NCBI GenBank assembly: GCA_964582545.1
Contig: CAZOSB010000030.1
Coordinates: 1-27,752, forward strand
DNA length: 27,752 nucleotides
Origin: JAVVUJ01 sp964582545
Lineage (GTDB): Bacteria; Bacillota; Clostridia; Peptostreptococcales; Anaerovoracaceae
Direction of reading: 5' to 3'
Position numbers and translations under genes: made by a program
The notes under the pieces: generated by a model
What the model was told of the DNA's origin: nothing
What the model saw: the letters and a program-made list of their open reading frames with translations, nothing else
Database searches by the model: none
Shown: positions 6,668 through 15,502 of the stretch, piece by piece
Numbering within the stretch: position 1 is the first letter of the stretch
How the letters are laid out: the number at the start of each line of letters is the position of its first letter

Positions 6668-6949
6668 TTATTTGTTATTTACTGCATCCTTTAAAGCCTT
6701 ACCCGCTTTGAATACAGGAGCTTTAGCTGCTGCGATGTGAATTGTCTCTCCGGGCTTTCTTGGGTTTCTTCCTTGTCTTTCTTTTCTCTGACGAGTTTCA
6801 AAAGTACCAAAACCGATTAACTGAACCTTTTCACCTTGCACCAAAGCATTTTCCACGCTTGCAACAAATGCATTTACTGCAACTTCAGCATCTTTCTTTG
6901 TAAATCCCGTCTTGTCTGCAACACTGGCGATTAATTCCGCTTTATTCAC
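6668..6949 (-). CDS. hup: HU-family nucleoid DNA-binding protein
   Basis: Histone-like dimeric protein that bends and compacts DNA. 93 residues with the canonical opening MNKAELIASVADKTG, the dimerisation helices, and the beta-arm region GFGTFETRQRKERQGRNPRKPG with the intercalating Pro in RNPRKPG. A start two codons earlier (ATG at 6955) is only 2 nt from the AAGGAGG ribosome binding site, which is too close. GTG at 6949 is spaced 8 nt and gives the family's normal N-terminus, so it is preferred. A strong sigma-A promoter lies about 80 nt upstream. In B. subtilis the gene between yabM and yabO is yabN (mazG); here HU occupies that place, as in some other Clostridia. Confidence 0.93.
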   Translation of the reverse strand: MNKAELIASVADKTGFTKKDAEVAVNAFVASVENALVQGEKVQLIGFGTFETRQRKERQGRNPRKPGETIHIAAAKAPVFKAGKALKDAVNNK

Positions 6950-7028
6950 GAACATGTCCTCCTTTTATAACCAATAAGTTTCTTTATAATAGCACTCCAA
7001 AATTGGATGCCTCTTCGATTTCTTATCT

Positions 7029-7057
7029 ATTTTCCCATGTTTATATGGCTTTGTCAA
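7029..7057 (-). promoter_or_regulatory. sigma-A promoter of hup
   Basis: Minus-strand TTGACA (7052-7057, perfect -35), 17-nt spacer, GAAAAT (7029-7034). The transcript would have a leader of roughly 70 nt before the hup GTG. The rest of the 243-bp gap up to 7192 is A/T-rich, and no good terminator for the flippase gene was seen in it. Confidence 0.75.
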
Positions 7058-7192
7058 TAGCTAAAATGCATAAATTTAAGGAAAAAAGCCATTATTTTCG
7101 GAAATTATTACTAAAAAGTTTATTTATTTAATTCATTTTTAAATTAACTTAAAACAAATAATGCAAACGCATATCTCATGGTTTTTAAGCTT

Positions 7193-8803
7193 CTATAATT
7201 TTCTAAATATTTTCTTCAACAAGCCAACGATCTTATCTCCTTTGGGCATAGTACGCAGTTCTTCAATGGTAATTGCTTTGGTAACAAAGAGCATACTGCC
7301 ATATACCATTCCCCCCACTCCTACAGAGATGAGCGTAGAAAGCGTATTTCCAAAAACACCGATCAGTAATTTATAAGTACACCAGACAGAAAGACTCATC
7401 AGTAATCCGCTAAAAACCGGTTTTAGGAAGGTAAGCATCACGTTAAACTTTACCTTCGTATACTTTTTAACGGCAAAGATGTTTAGAATGGAAGCTATAG
7501 CATAAGCCGTTGCAGTACCGATAGCCGCTCCCTTTACATTGATGGTATAAATCCCCGTCAAGGTATACGTAAGAATAATCTTTGCAATGACACCTATAAA
7601 CAAGTTCTGCACAGGAACCATTTGTTTTCCCAATCCTTGTAGCACTCCGGATAGAGTCTGAGCTGTAGAAAGAAAAATTACACTAAATCCCAAGGCAATT
7701 AAACAAGGGGCGGCGCTGATGGCACTTGCCTTTTGAAGGGGAAACAGAAGTATCATGATAGGCTCTGCCAACGTCATAAGACCTAAAGAACAGGGGAGCC
7801 CTATTAAAATGGCCGTGCGTAGACCCAACTGTATATTATGATGAAGAAATTTCGTATCATTTTGCCTATATGCTGCCGCTACTGCAGGTACAATACTGAT
7901 TGCAATTGCCTGAGTAAGCACTTGAGGGAAGTTGATGATGGGACCCGCCATACCGGTAAGCTGACCATATAAGCTAAGGGCTGCCTTATAGCTCCATCCC
8001 GTTTCTTGCAACCTACGCATTACGATACTTAAATCTATAAAATTCATAATAGGCATAATTGCTGCCCCTATGGTAATAGGAATGGATATCGTGAAAATTT
8101 TCAAAAGTATTTGAAGACCACTTTCTCTATTTTTTGACTTTATTTTTGTTTTTGCTATGCTGCCGGTCAGGGAATTTTTCTTCCGATAATAAATCGCCAT
8201 CATTGCAAAAATTCCTGCTATAGCTCCCGCAGTCGCTCCAAAGGATGCTCCCGCAGCCGCCAATTGTAAACTTTGATTCACTAAGACAATGGCTAAGGTT
8301 AAGCCTACAATCACACGAAAAAACTGCTCTACTATCTGAGAAACAGCCGTAGGTTTCATATCCTGATACCCTTGAAAATATCCACGGTAAGAGGCCATCA
8401 ACGGCACAAATAATAGCGCAGGAGCAATCGCCATCATGGCAGGCTTGGAGTCAGGAGCCTTTACGATTTCCGAAATATAACCAGCTCCAAAAAACAGAAT
8501 AGCAGAAGAAGTTATGCCCAATGCAAACAATAGAATAAAGGAAACCCGGAACACTCTGTAAGCTTCATAATGGTTGCCCATGGCCACACGTTCGGATATG
8601 AGTTTGGAAATGGCTAAAGGGACACCCGCTGTTGCAATGGTTAAAAAAAGGACATAAATGGGATATGCTGCCTGATAGTAACCCATACCTTCGTCGCCAA
8701 TTATGTTTCCCAATGGAATCCTAAAAAAGGCACCCATAATTTTAATAATTACACCAGCTGCTCCTAAGACCACCGCACCCTGCATAAATGATTTTTTACT
8801 CAT
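7193..8803 (-). CDS. SpoVB-family (MVF/MurJ-like) polysaccharide or lipid II flippase
   Basis: Integral membrane protein of 536 residues with about 14 hydrophobic helices, the size of SpoVB/MurJ-type MOP-superfamily exporters. The N-terminus (MQGAVVLGAAGVIIKIMGAFFRIPLGNIIGDEGMGYYQAAYPIY) and the motif SYRGYFQGYQDMKPTAVSQ (about 159-177) are diagnostic for the SpoVB branch. Family members move lipid-linked wall precursors across the membrane; SpoVB itself is needed for spore cortex. By position (downstream of spoVT, upstream of rqcP) this is the counterpart of B. subtilis yabM, so the exact paralogue name is left open. It begins 5 nt after the mtaD stop, with AGGAG inside the end of mtaD, so the two are co-transcribed. 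Confidence 0.88.
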   Translation of the reverse strand: MSKKSFMQGAVVLGAAGVIIKIMGAFFRIPLGNIIGDEGMGYYQAAYPIYVLFLTIATAGVPLAISKLISERVAMGNHYEAYRVFRVSFILLFALGITSSAILFFGAGYISEIVKAPDSKPAMMAIAPALLFVPLMASYRGYFQGYQDMKPTAVSQIVEQFFRVIVGLTLAIVLVNQSLQLAAAGASFGATAGAIAGIFAMMAIYYRKKNSLTGSIAKTKIKSKNRESGLQILLKIFTISIPITIGAAIMPIMNFIDLSIVMRRLQETGWSYKAALSLYGQLTGMAGPIINFPQVLTQAIAISIVPAVAAAYRQNDTKFLHHNIQLGLRTAILIGLPCSLGLMTLAEPIMILLFPLQKASAISAAPCLIALGFSVIFLSTAQTLSGVLQGLGKQMVPVQNLFIGVIAKIILTYTLTGIYTINVKGAAIGTATAYAIASILNIFAVKKYTKVKFNVMLTFLKPVFSGLLMSLSVWCTYKLLIGVFGNTLSTLISVGVGGMVYGSMLFVTKAITIEELRTMPKGDKIVGLLKKIFRKL

Positions 8804-8808
8804 AGATA

Positions 8809-10101
8809 CTATAATTCTCCTAAAATTTGATCTGTATATTTCCTTACACCATGAATCGTCTTCTCAAGGTCTATGGTTTTATATTCCCCATCCCTATAAA
8901 GGACCTTGCCATCCACCATGGTCAACACTACTTCATTTCCACTGGCAGAGTAAACTAGGTTGTTATGCAGATTATGGACAGGTTGCATATTGGGTTGATT
9001 CAGATCCAATACGATGCAGTCCGCCTTATAACCAACCATCAATTTACCACAATTCTTTCTCCCTTGCCCAAGAGCGCCTCCAAGGGTGGCCGCCCTTAAA
9101 GTCTCCGTAGGAGTTACGGGGGTCGGATCATTATTTCTTACCTTGGCTCCAATGGCAAAAATTTTCATCTCTTCTATAAAATTAAGACTATTGTTACTAG
9201 CCACGCTATCCGTACCGATGGCCACATTAATTTCTCTTTTTAAAAGCTCCGATATATTGCAGATACCACTGGATAATTTCATGTTGCTGGCTGGGCAGCT
9301 TGCCACCGTTACGTTTTTTTCCTTTAGGATATCCATATCCTCCTGGGTAACCCAAACGCAATGTGCCGCAGTAGTTCTTTGGTCAAATAAGCCTAAACTG
9401 TTTAAATAAGCCACCGGGGTCATCCCCCCCTGCCTTTTCTTACATTCCTCATGCTCAAACTGGGTCTCCGAAATGTGCACATGCATCCCTGCTCCCACTT
9501 CCTTTGTATAGTCTGCCAATTGCCTGACGGTTTTAGCATTGGAGGTATACTCTGCATGAAGGCTCATATCTATTTTTATTCTCCCCATGTCAGTATTATG
9601 ATAATTCTCAAATAAGGATTTTGCTTCCTGGAACCCCTCTAACTCTCCGATATCCGCCTCAGAAAAATTAACGATCCCTCTTCCTAAGTTGACTTTCGCT
9701 CCAACCTGACTTACAGCCTTAACCATATCTTCACAAAAGTAATACATATCCGTAGTGGAAACAATACCAAACTTTAAAGACTCAGCCAAAGCAAGCAAAG
9801 TTCCCCAGTAGACCGCTTCTCCCGTGAGTTTAGCCTCAAAAGGGAATATCTTTTTTTCCAACCAATCCTGTAACACCATATTTTCTCCATAACCCCGCAT
9901 TAAGGTCATAGGGGAATGACCATGGGAGTTATAAAAGCCACTCATCAACAGTTTCCCCTTACCGTCATAGGAATCTCCGTACAGTTCATCCTTAGGCATT
10001 TTTTCTCCAATATAGTGGATTTCCTCTCCTTTTACACCTACGTACATATGTTCCTTAATCGTTAAATCTTCATCTAAAATGGTAATATCTTTAAAAAGCA
10101 T
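8809..10101 (-). CDS. mtaD: 5-methylthioadenosine/S-adenosylhomocysteine deaminase (amidohydrolase)
   Basis: Zinc amidohydrolase of 430 residues, the usual length, that deaminates S-adenosylhomocysteine, methylthioadenosine and related adenosines in the recycling of S-adenosylmethionine by-products. Metal ligands and family motifs are in order: NSHGHSPMTLMRG (H60, H62), the HVHISET block (H207, H209, E212), AAHCVW (H247) and GTDSVASNN (D298), with CPASNMKLSSG between. Its start has AAAGGAGC 6 nt upstream and a sigma-A promoter about 75 nt upstream. Its place between spoVT and the flippase gene is not part of the B. subtilis order. Other amidohydrolases of this subgroup deaminate guanine or other purines, so the substrate is probable rather than certain. 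Confidence 0.87.
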   Translation of the reverse strand: MLFKDITILDEDLTIKEHMYVGVKGEEIHYIGEKMPKDELYGDSYDGKGKLLMSGFYNSHGHSPMTLMRGYGENMVLQDWLEKKIFPFEAKLTGEAVYWGTLLALAESLKFGIVSTTDMYYFCEDMVKAVSQVGAKVNLGRGIVNFSEADIGELEGFQEAKSLFENYHNTDMGRIKIDMSLHAEYTSNAKTVRQLADYTKEVGAGMHVHISETQFEHEECKKRQGGMTPVAYLNSLGLFDQRTTAAHCVWVTQEDMDILKEKNVTVASCPASNMKLSSGICNISELLKREINVAIGTDSVASNNSLNFIEEMKIFAIGAKVRNNDPTPVTPTETLRAATLGGALGQGRKNCGKLMVGYKADCIVLDLNQPNMQPVHNLHNNLVYSASGNEVVLTMVDGKVLYRDGEYKTIDLEKTIHGVRKYTDQILGEL

Positions 10102-10173
10102 AGTTTGCTCCTTTCAGTTTCCTCATTCATAGTCTACCTAATAATTATAATAAAATTATATTTACATCGTAAC

Positions 10174-10203
10174 AGTATAACACATCGAGATGATACTTTC
10201 CAA
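10174..10203 (-). promoter_or_regulatory. sigma-A promoter of mtaD and the flippase gene
   Basis: Minus-strand TTGGAA (10198-10203), 18-nt spacer, TATACT (10174-10179). The predicted leader is about 65 nt. The -10 box is strong; the -35 box matches four of six. Confidence 0.55.
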
Positions 10204-10255
10204 TAAATTTACTTATAATATGTAGATGAATGAAGTTTTGAAGTTTTTAGATAAG

Positions 10256-10300
10256 AGGTTAACTTGTTTTATAAATTTAACCTTTGTTAACTATAGTTAA
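10256..10300. promoter_or_regulatory. cluster of GTTAAC-type inverted repeats between mtaD and spoVT
   Basis: TTAACTATAGTTAA (10287-10300) is a perfect 14-bp palindrome. Beside it AGGTTAA (10256-10262) and TTAACCT (10277-10283) form a 7-bp inverted repeat around 14 nt. This is the middle of the 373-bp divergent region 10102-10474, which otherwise holds the mtaD promoter and A/T-rich DNA. No convincing sigma-A or sigma-G promoter for spoVT could be assigned. Operator function is inference from the repeat geometry. Confidence 0.4.
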
Positions 10301-10474
10301 ACTTTTCGTTGATTTTATAATTGAATCAATAAATTTTAAAGATTTGGTTTAGATTTCCAAAAAATTTGGCAAATGTTATCGGATTAATCGGTATATTTTC
10401 TCACTTAATGTGAAGAATATGGTTTAGAAAGTTATATTTTCTAATTTCTAAGCTATTGAGAAAGGATATGACAT

Positions 10475-11026
10475 ATGAAAGCAACAGGAATTGTTAGAAG
10501 AATTGATGATTTAGGAAGAGTAGTTATCCCAAAGGAAATACGAAGGACCATGAGAATCAGAGAAGGCGATCCACTGGAAATATATACAGATAAGGATGGA
10601 GAGGTGATCTTAAAGAAGTATTCTCCCATAGGGGAACTCAGTCAATTTGCAGAAGAATATGCAGATTCTGCTTCAAGCATCCTGGGCGGCACTGTCTTAA
10701 TTTCAGACACAGATCAAATCATCGCAGTTTCCGGGGGTTCTAAAAAAAGTTTTATCGAAAAGAAAATTGCTAAGGACATCGAAAATATCATTCATAATAA
10801 AAGTAGTTATATTGCAAGCAGCAAAGAGAAAATTAACAATGTAACAGCTGATGGTACAGATATCCAAAATTTCGATTCACAAATTGTGGTTCCCATCGTT
10901 TCCCACGGGGATCCTATTGGCTCTATCGTTGTGCTTTCCACCATGAAAGAAAAATTGTTGGGGGATGTTGAATTAAAAGCCGCTGAGATCGGTGCAAAAT
11001 TCTTGGCACGACAAATGGAAAATTAA
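10475..11026 (+). CDS. spoVT: stage V sporulation protein T, AbrB-like transcription regulator
   Basis: Forespore regulator that in B. subtilis modulates sigma-G-dependent genes and spore germination traits. 183 residues, close to the 178 of B. subtilis. Residues 1-50 form the swapped-hairpin AbrB DNA-binding domain (MKATGIVRRIDDLGRVVIPK, then EIRRTMRIREGDPLEIY). About residues 55-180 form a GAF-like domain, including SSILGGTVLISDTDQIIAVSGG and IVVPIVSHGDPIGSIVVLS. The start has AAAGGA 9 nt upstream. It is divergent from mtaD and convergent with the mfd-prsA operon. Its first 30 residues closely resemble the AbrB protein encoded at 24666-24908. Confidence 0.95.
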   Translation: MKATGIVRRIDDLGRVVIPKEIRRTMRIREGDPLEIYTDKDGEVILKKYSPIGELSQFAEEYADSASSILGGTVLISDTDQIIAVSGGSKKSFIEKKIAKDIENIIHNKSSYIASSKEKINNVTADGTDIQNFDSQIVVPIVSHGDPIGSIVVLSTMKEKLLGDVELKAAEIGAKFLARQMEN

Positions 11027-11032
11027 CAGTAA

Positions 11033-11058
11033 GACTAGCAAGAATTCTCTCGCTAGTC
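11033..11058. repeat. inverted repeat after spoVT
   Basis: GACTAGC (11033-11039) and GCTAGTC (11052-11058) form a 7-bp stem 6 nt after the spoVT stop. There is no T-run after it on either strand. It could protect or help fold the 3' end, with termination completed at the next hairpin. Confidence 0.4.
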
Positions 11059-11082
11059 CCATAAGATATGTTGTTTGAAAAG

Positions 11083-11101
11083 CACCTGATTTACTCAGGT
11101 G
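11083..11101. terminator. bidirectional terminator between spoVT and the prsA-like gene
   Basis: CACCTGA (11083-11089), 5-nt loop, TCAGGTG (11095-11101). The stem includes the stop codon of the prsA-like gene. On the minus strand it is followed by CTTTTC and on the plus strand by TTTCTG, so both U-tracts are weak but present. Confidence 0.55.
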
Positions 11102-12026
11102 TTTCTGTATTTTCTGAAGGTTTTAATTTTGTTAAATATTTTACATCCAATTCCGCCAATAAAGAATTCATTTTTTCCGTATAAACAGGATTTGTGATTT
11201 GATCCTTGATTTGTTGAACTACTTCATCGTAGGGTAGGATATTCCTCTTATCTGTCACTTTTACGATATGCCACCCAAAATCCGTTTCCACCAAGGATCC
11301 CAATTCACCTTTCTTCAAAGCAAACGCTGCCTCTTCAAATGCCGGCACCATACGACCCTTTCCAAAAAAGCCCAAATCACCCCCAGTGGTTTTTGTTCCA
11401 TCCGTACCATATTCAGCGGCCAGCTCTTCAAAATTCGCACCGTTTTGGATTTCCTTTAATACCTTTTCAGCCGTTGCCTTGTCTTCCTTAGCAAAAAGAA
11501 TATGGCTAGCCCTCACTTGCTCCTCTTTGTAAAGCTCTATATTATCTTCATAATATTTTTTTGCTTGCTTTTCAAGGTCTGGAATACTCTTCTCTACCTC
11601 ATTGTAGAAGGCTTCTGTATAAAACTGGCTGTAGAAGAAGTCCTCTAAGGTCTTGTCAGAAATCTTATTTTTATCTAAAAATTCCTTGATTCCTTCTTGT
11701 TTTTTTGAATCATCAACAAATTTCTTAACATCTTCCGCAGCAGTTGGAGGAAGTGCATCTGTTCCTTCATATTTCAGCTTCAGCGCCTCCATTTGTACCA
11801 TGTTTCCAAGCAACTGACCTCGGATGGGTTCTATGGTTTCTGCGGGCATCTGTGAAACATCAACCCCCTGCAAGTACCCCAACAAAGCTACATACTCGTC
11901 CAACTGTTTTGAATTGATAGTCACATCCTTAATCGTTGCCAAATCCTCTGCATTTTCTGATTTGCTGCATCCAGCCATTCCTAATAACATAGCAAGCACT
12001 AAGACAATTCCTATAATTTTTTTCAT
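11091..12026 (-). CDS. prsA: PrsA/SurA-type parvulin peptidyl-prolyl isomerase lipoprotein
   Basis: Extracytoplasmic foldase anchored to the outer face of the membrane. 311 residues: a lipoprotein signal with lipobox LGMAGC (lipidated Cys about residue 20), an N-terminal SurA-like helical chaperone domain (about 30-160), and a PpiC rotamase domain running from VRASHILFAKEDKATAEKVL to FGWHIVKVTDKR (about 170-265), with GGDLGFFGKGRMVPAFEEAAF in its centre. The ATG at 12026 gives a normal signal peptide and has AAAGGG 4 nt upstream; an in-frame ATG six codons earlier lies inside the end of mfd. It begins 1 nt after the mfd stop, so it is the last gene of that operon. The SurA/PrsA family name is firm, but substrates are unknown. 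Confidence 0.88.
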   Translation of the reverse strand: MKKIIGIVLVLAMLLGMAGCSKSENAEDLATIKDVTINSKQLDEYVALLGYLQGVDVSQMPAETIEPIRGQLLGNMVQMEALKLKYEGTDALPPTAAEDVKKFVDDSKKQEGIKEFLDKNKISDKTLEDFFYSQFYTEAFYNEVEKSIPDLEKQAKKYYEDNIELYKEEQVRASHILFAKEDKATAEKVLKEIQNGANFEELAAEYGTDGTKTTGGDLGFFGKGRMVPAFEEAAFALKKGELGSLVETDFGWHIVKVTDKRNILPYDEVVQQIKDQITNPVYTEKMNSLLAELDVKYLTKLKPSENTETPE

Positions 12027-12027
12027 T

Positions 12028-15000
12028 TTACCCTTTCCTCTCATTTTTTACATTTGTATATTGTATCATAAACAACTTCAAAAAACTTAATATTTCTTCA
12101 AGTTTATTTTTGCTGTTAGGTAAACATCTTATGTTTGGCTTTATGCCCCCATGTATCAGAACCTTCATTCCATAGACCTCCACAAGCTTGGCCACCACCT
12201 CCGGTCTCAATCCGTTGTTTTCCCCAAACTCGTATACCATCTTGCCTCCACTTCGACCAATGGAGGTTATTCCCACCTTTTCAGCCATAGATCGGACCAA
12301 TGAAACATTCATTAAGTTTAGAGTTTCCATAGGCACCTCACCAAACCTATCCAAAAATTCATCCAAGAGATCTTCTAAATCCTCTTGCTCCTTAATAGCC
12401 GCAATCTTTTTGTACATCTGAAGCTTTAGTATCTCGTCTCCGATGTAGGTCTTTGGAATATAGGCAGGCACATCAATATCCATATTAATTTCTTCAGAAC
12501 CTGAAGATACCGCCTCCCCTTTCAATTCTTTAACCGCCTCTTCAATCAGCTTACAATAAAGTTCATACCCGATGGTCATCATGTGTCCATGTTGCTCTGT
12601 TCCCAAAAGGTTTCCCGCACCTCGGATTTCCAAATCTCTCATGGCAATTCTAAAACCGGCACCAAACTCTGTGAATTCTTTAATGGCGCGCAATCGCTTT
12701 TCCGCCACTTGGGAAAGAGTTTTGTCCTTCTGGTACATGAGATATGCGTAAGCCATACGATTTGATCTCCCCACTCTTCCTCTCAGCTGGTACAATTGAG
12801 AAAGGCCGTATTTATCTGCATCGATGATAATCATGGTATTGGCATTAGAAATATCTATGCCGGATTCAATGATAGTAGTCGCCACCAACACATCATATTC
12901 GTGTTCCACAAAGGAAATCATCACATCCTCCAAAGCTCTCTCATTCATCTGCCCATGCCCCACTGCAACTCTGGCTTCAGGTACCAACTCCGAAATCTGA
13001 GAGGCAATCCTATTGATTCCTCGCACCCTGTTGTACACTACAAAAACCTGCCCTCCCCTGCTCACTTCTCTCTTGATCGCTTCGGAAATCAAAGATTCAT
13101 CCTGCTCCATTACATAGGTTTGTACCGGATATCGCTCTTCTGGGGGCTCTTCTATCAAACTCATTTCCTTGATGCCTACCAGAGACATATGAAGCGTTCT
13201 GGGGATAGGGGTAGCGGATAAGGTTAATACGTCCACATTTTTCTTTAAAGCTTTCATTCGTTCTTTATGTTGAACTCCAAACCGTTGTTCTTCATCGATA
13301 ACTAAAAGCCCTAAGTTGTGAAAGGTAACATCCTTAGACAAGAGTCTATGGGTTCCTACGATAATATCTATAGACCCTTGCTTCAATTTATCTATAATAA
13401 CCTCTTGCTGTTTTTCTGTACGAAAACGGCAGAGCATTTCCACCGCAAAAGGAAATTCTTCAAATCTTTTCTTAAAAGTGTAATAATGTTGATTGGTCAA
13501 CACAGTAGTAGGTACAAGAATAACCGCTTGCTTTCCTTCGGCAGCACATTTAAAAATCGCCCTAGCCGCAACCTCCGTCTTACCATAACCTACGTCACCG
13601 CATAAAAGCCTATCCATGCATATGGACTTTTCCATATCTGCTTTGATCTCTTCAATGCATCTCAACTGATCCTGAGTCTCTTCAAAGGGGAAAAGGTCTT
13701 CAAAATCCCTTTGCCAAGCTGTGTCTGGACTAAAGGCATATCCCTCTTGAATTTGCCGAGCTGCAGAGAGCTCTATGAGTTCCTTTGCCATATTGGCAAT
13801 GGCCGCCTTGGCTTTTGCCTTTGTCTTTTTCCACTCGCCCCCCGATAATTTACTAATTTTTGGAGCGACCTCGTCTGAACCTATAAATTTTTGAATCAAG
13901 TCCATTTGATCGATGGGGATATATAACATATCCTCACCGGCATACTTGATCTTCAAATAATCCTTTTTGATATTTTGAACCGTTAATTGTTCAATGCCGA
14001 TAAACTTTCCAATCCCATGATTTTCATGAACTACATAGTCTCCTTTCTTTATATCGGTGAAAGTTTTAATAGGCTTGGCATTTTTGCTTTCTTTTTTTGC
14101 TTTTCTTTGCTTTTGAAATGTGAAGATCTCCCCATCCCATAAGTACAGCAACTTTTCTTCCGGAAACTCCATCCCCGAAGAAAGAGAACCCTGTCTTAAG
14201 CTGATTTTTCCCGTAAGACCACAGTGGTCAACAAAGCTCTTCATGTTTTCAACGCGATCTTCTGTGGAGCAAACCAAGGTGATTTGATAATCGGCTTTTA
14301 CAAACCTCTTTAGATCCGTTTCCAAGAAGTCCATCTTTCCGTTATACACCGGTGCCTGCTTGCTCTGTACAGCAATTTCTCGATGGATCCTTCCTTGCTC
14401 TGTAAGCTTCTTTGGAAAAGCTGTAAAGAAAATTGACATTCTTTTATCAAACGCTTTTTTTAAATCATCCACTTTATTACAGATTTGATAATCATAAGGA
14501 ATTAGATAACCTTTTTCTAATAGATGTTCAAAGTCGTTTTTTAGTTCTGTCTCTCTTAAATTTAAAGTTTCTTTTATACGATCAGGTTCGTCAAATACCA
14601 TAAACCCTTGATCTTCCATATAATCCCATATAAACTCAGGCTTTTCATAAAAATAATGAATATAATTTTCTAAGAGCTGCACATTTGTCAGGTGTTCTAT
14701 ATGATCTAAAAGCTGATTCTTCCGCTCTAAGATCTTTTCTTTTCTCTCCCCCTCCGCTTCTTTGCTGTAGGATTCATATTCAAACAAAATTTTATCCATG
14801 GCCCGTTGAAAAACCGCTTTGTCCTGTACCATTTGCTCCGCGGGAAAGATGTCTAAGGTATTCATGTTTTCGATAGATCTCTGGGATTCTATTTCAAAAG
14901 ATCTTATGGAGTCAAGCTCATCGCCAAAAAAATCTAAGCGTACAGGATTCTCTACGTCGGCAGTAAAAATATCTACAATTCCCCCTCGGATACTGTACTG

Positions 15001-15480
15001 ACCTTTTGCTTCCACATAAACGGCTCTTTCATATCCCATGGATACTAACCTGCTCTTCAGTTCGTCCATTCCAAGTCTATCCCCCACGGATATGGTTAAG
15101 CTGTGATTGGAAAAGGACGCATGGGGAGCAATTCTCTTGACAGCGGCGGTTGCGGGAGCAATGATGATGCAACGTTCCCCTGACAGCAGTGCCTTCTGCG
15201 CAGCCAAACGCTCATTTAGCTCTCCATGACTCTTAGCATCATAGGTGACTAAAAGCTGCTCCTCTTCAGGCAAAACATATATTTTTTGATTACAAAAAAA
15301 AGCCAAGTCTTTGGATAAAGACCGTGCTTTAGATTCATCTGCAGTAATAATCAGGCACTGAGTTTTTCTTTCCTCCAGGATCAGGCTTACCAATGGCATA
15401 GCTCGTCCTTCCGAAACACCTGAGATATGAAAACTTTCTCTGCTTCTTTCAGCTAAAGATTTAATACTTTCAAATTTCAA
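12028..15480 (-). CDS. mfd: transcription-repair coupling factor Mfd
   Basis: ATP-dependent translocase that removes stalled RNA polymerase from damaged DNA and recruits UvrA. 1,150 residues (B. subtilis 1,177) with all domains present: UvrB-like module (about 1-330), CarD-like RNA-polymerase interaction domain beginning FTDIKKGDYVVHENHGIGKF (about 474-540), helicase motifs GDVGYGKTEVA (from 628), DEEQRFG (from 729), SATPIPRT, and QLRGRVGRSN (about 898-907), then a C-terminal TRCF domain (about 1000-1100). The frame extends upstream into pth, but AAGGAGA 8 nt before TTG at 15480 fixes the start. It follows pth by 22 nt; B. subtilis has fin (yabK) in this gap, and it is absent here. Confidence 0.96.
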   Translation of the reverse strand: MKFESIKSLAERSRESFHISGVSEGRAMPLVSLILEERKTQCLIITADESKARSLSKDLAFFCNQKIYVLPEEEQLLVTYDAKSHGELNERLAAQKALLSGERCIIIAPATAAVKRIAPHASFSNHSLTISVGDRLGMDELKSRLVSMGYERAVYVEAKGQYSIRGGIVDIFTADVENPVRLDFFGDELDSIRSFEIESQRSIENMNTLDIFPAEQMVQDKAVFQRAMDKILFEYESYSKEAEGERKEKILERKNQLLDHIEHLTNVQLLENYIHYFYEKPEFIWDYMEDQGFMVFDEPDRIKETLNLRETELKNDFEHLLEKGYLIPYDYQICNKVDDLKKAFDKRMSIFFTAFPKKLTEQGRIHREIAVQSKQAPVYNGKMDFLETDLKRFVKADYQITLVCSTEDRVENMKSFVDHCGLTGKISLRQGSLSSGMEFPEEKLLYLWDGEIFTFQKQRKAKKESKNAKPIKTFTDIKKGDYVVHENHGIGKFIGIEQLTVQNIKKDYLKIKYAGEDMLYIPIDQMDLIQKFIGSDEVAPKISKLSGGEWKKTKAKAKAAIANMAKELIELSAARQIQEGYAFSPDTAWQRDFEDLFPFEETQDQLRCIEEIKADMEKSICMDRLLCGDVGYGKTEVAARAIFKCAAEGKQAVILVPTTVLTNQHYYTFKKRFEEFPFAVEMLCRFRTEKQQEVIIDKLKQGSIDIIVGTHRLLSKDVTFHNLGLLVIDEEQRFGVQHKERMKALKKNVDVLTLSATPIPRTLHMSLVGIKEMSLIEEPPEERYPVQTYVMEQDESLISEAIKREVSRGGQVFVVYNRVRGINRIASQISELVPEARVAVGHGQMNERALEDVMISFVEHEYDVLVATTIIESGIDISNANTMIIIDADKYGLSQLYQLRGRVGRSNRMAYAYLMYQKDKTLSQVAEKRLRAIKEFTEFGAGFRIAMRDLEIRGAGNLLGTEQHGHMMTIGYELYCKLIEEAVKELKGEAVSSGSEEINMDIDVPAYIPKTYIGDEILKLQMYKKIAAIKEQEDLEDLLDEFLDRFGEVPMETLNLMNVSLVRSMAEKVGITSIGRSGGKMVYEFGENNGLRPEVVAKLVEVYGMKVLIHGGIKPNIRCLPNSKNKLEEILSFLKLFMIQYTNVKNERKG

Positions 15481-15502
15481 TAGAGCAATCTCCTTCGAGT
15501 AT

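Noticed and set aside
10391..10443. GTATA or GAATA as sigma-G -35 elements before spoVT
   Set aside because: No acceptable CATnnTA-type -10 is found at 17-18 nt; left unassigned.
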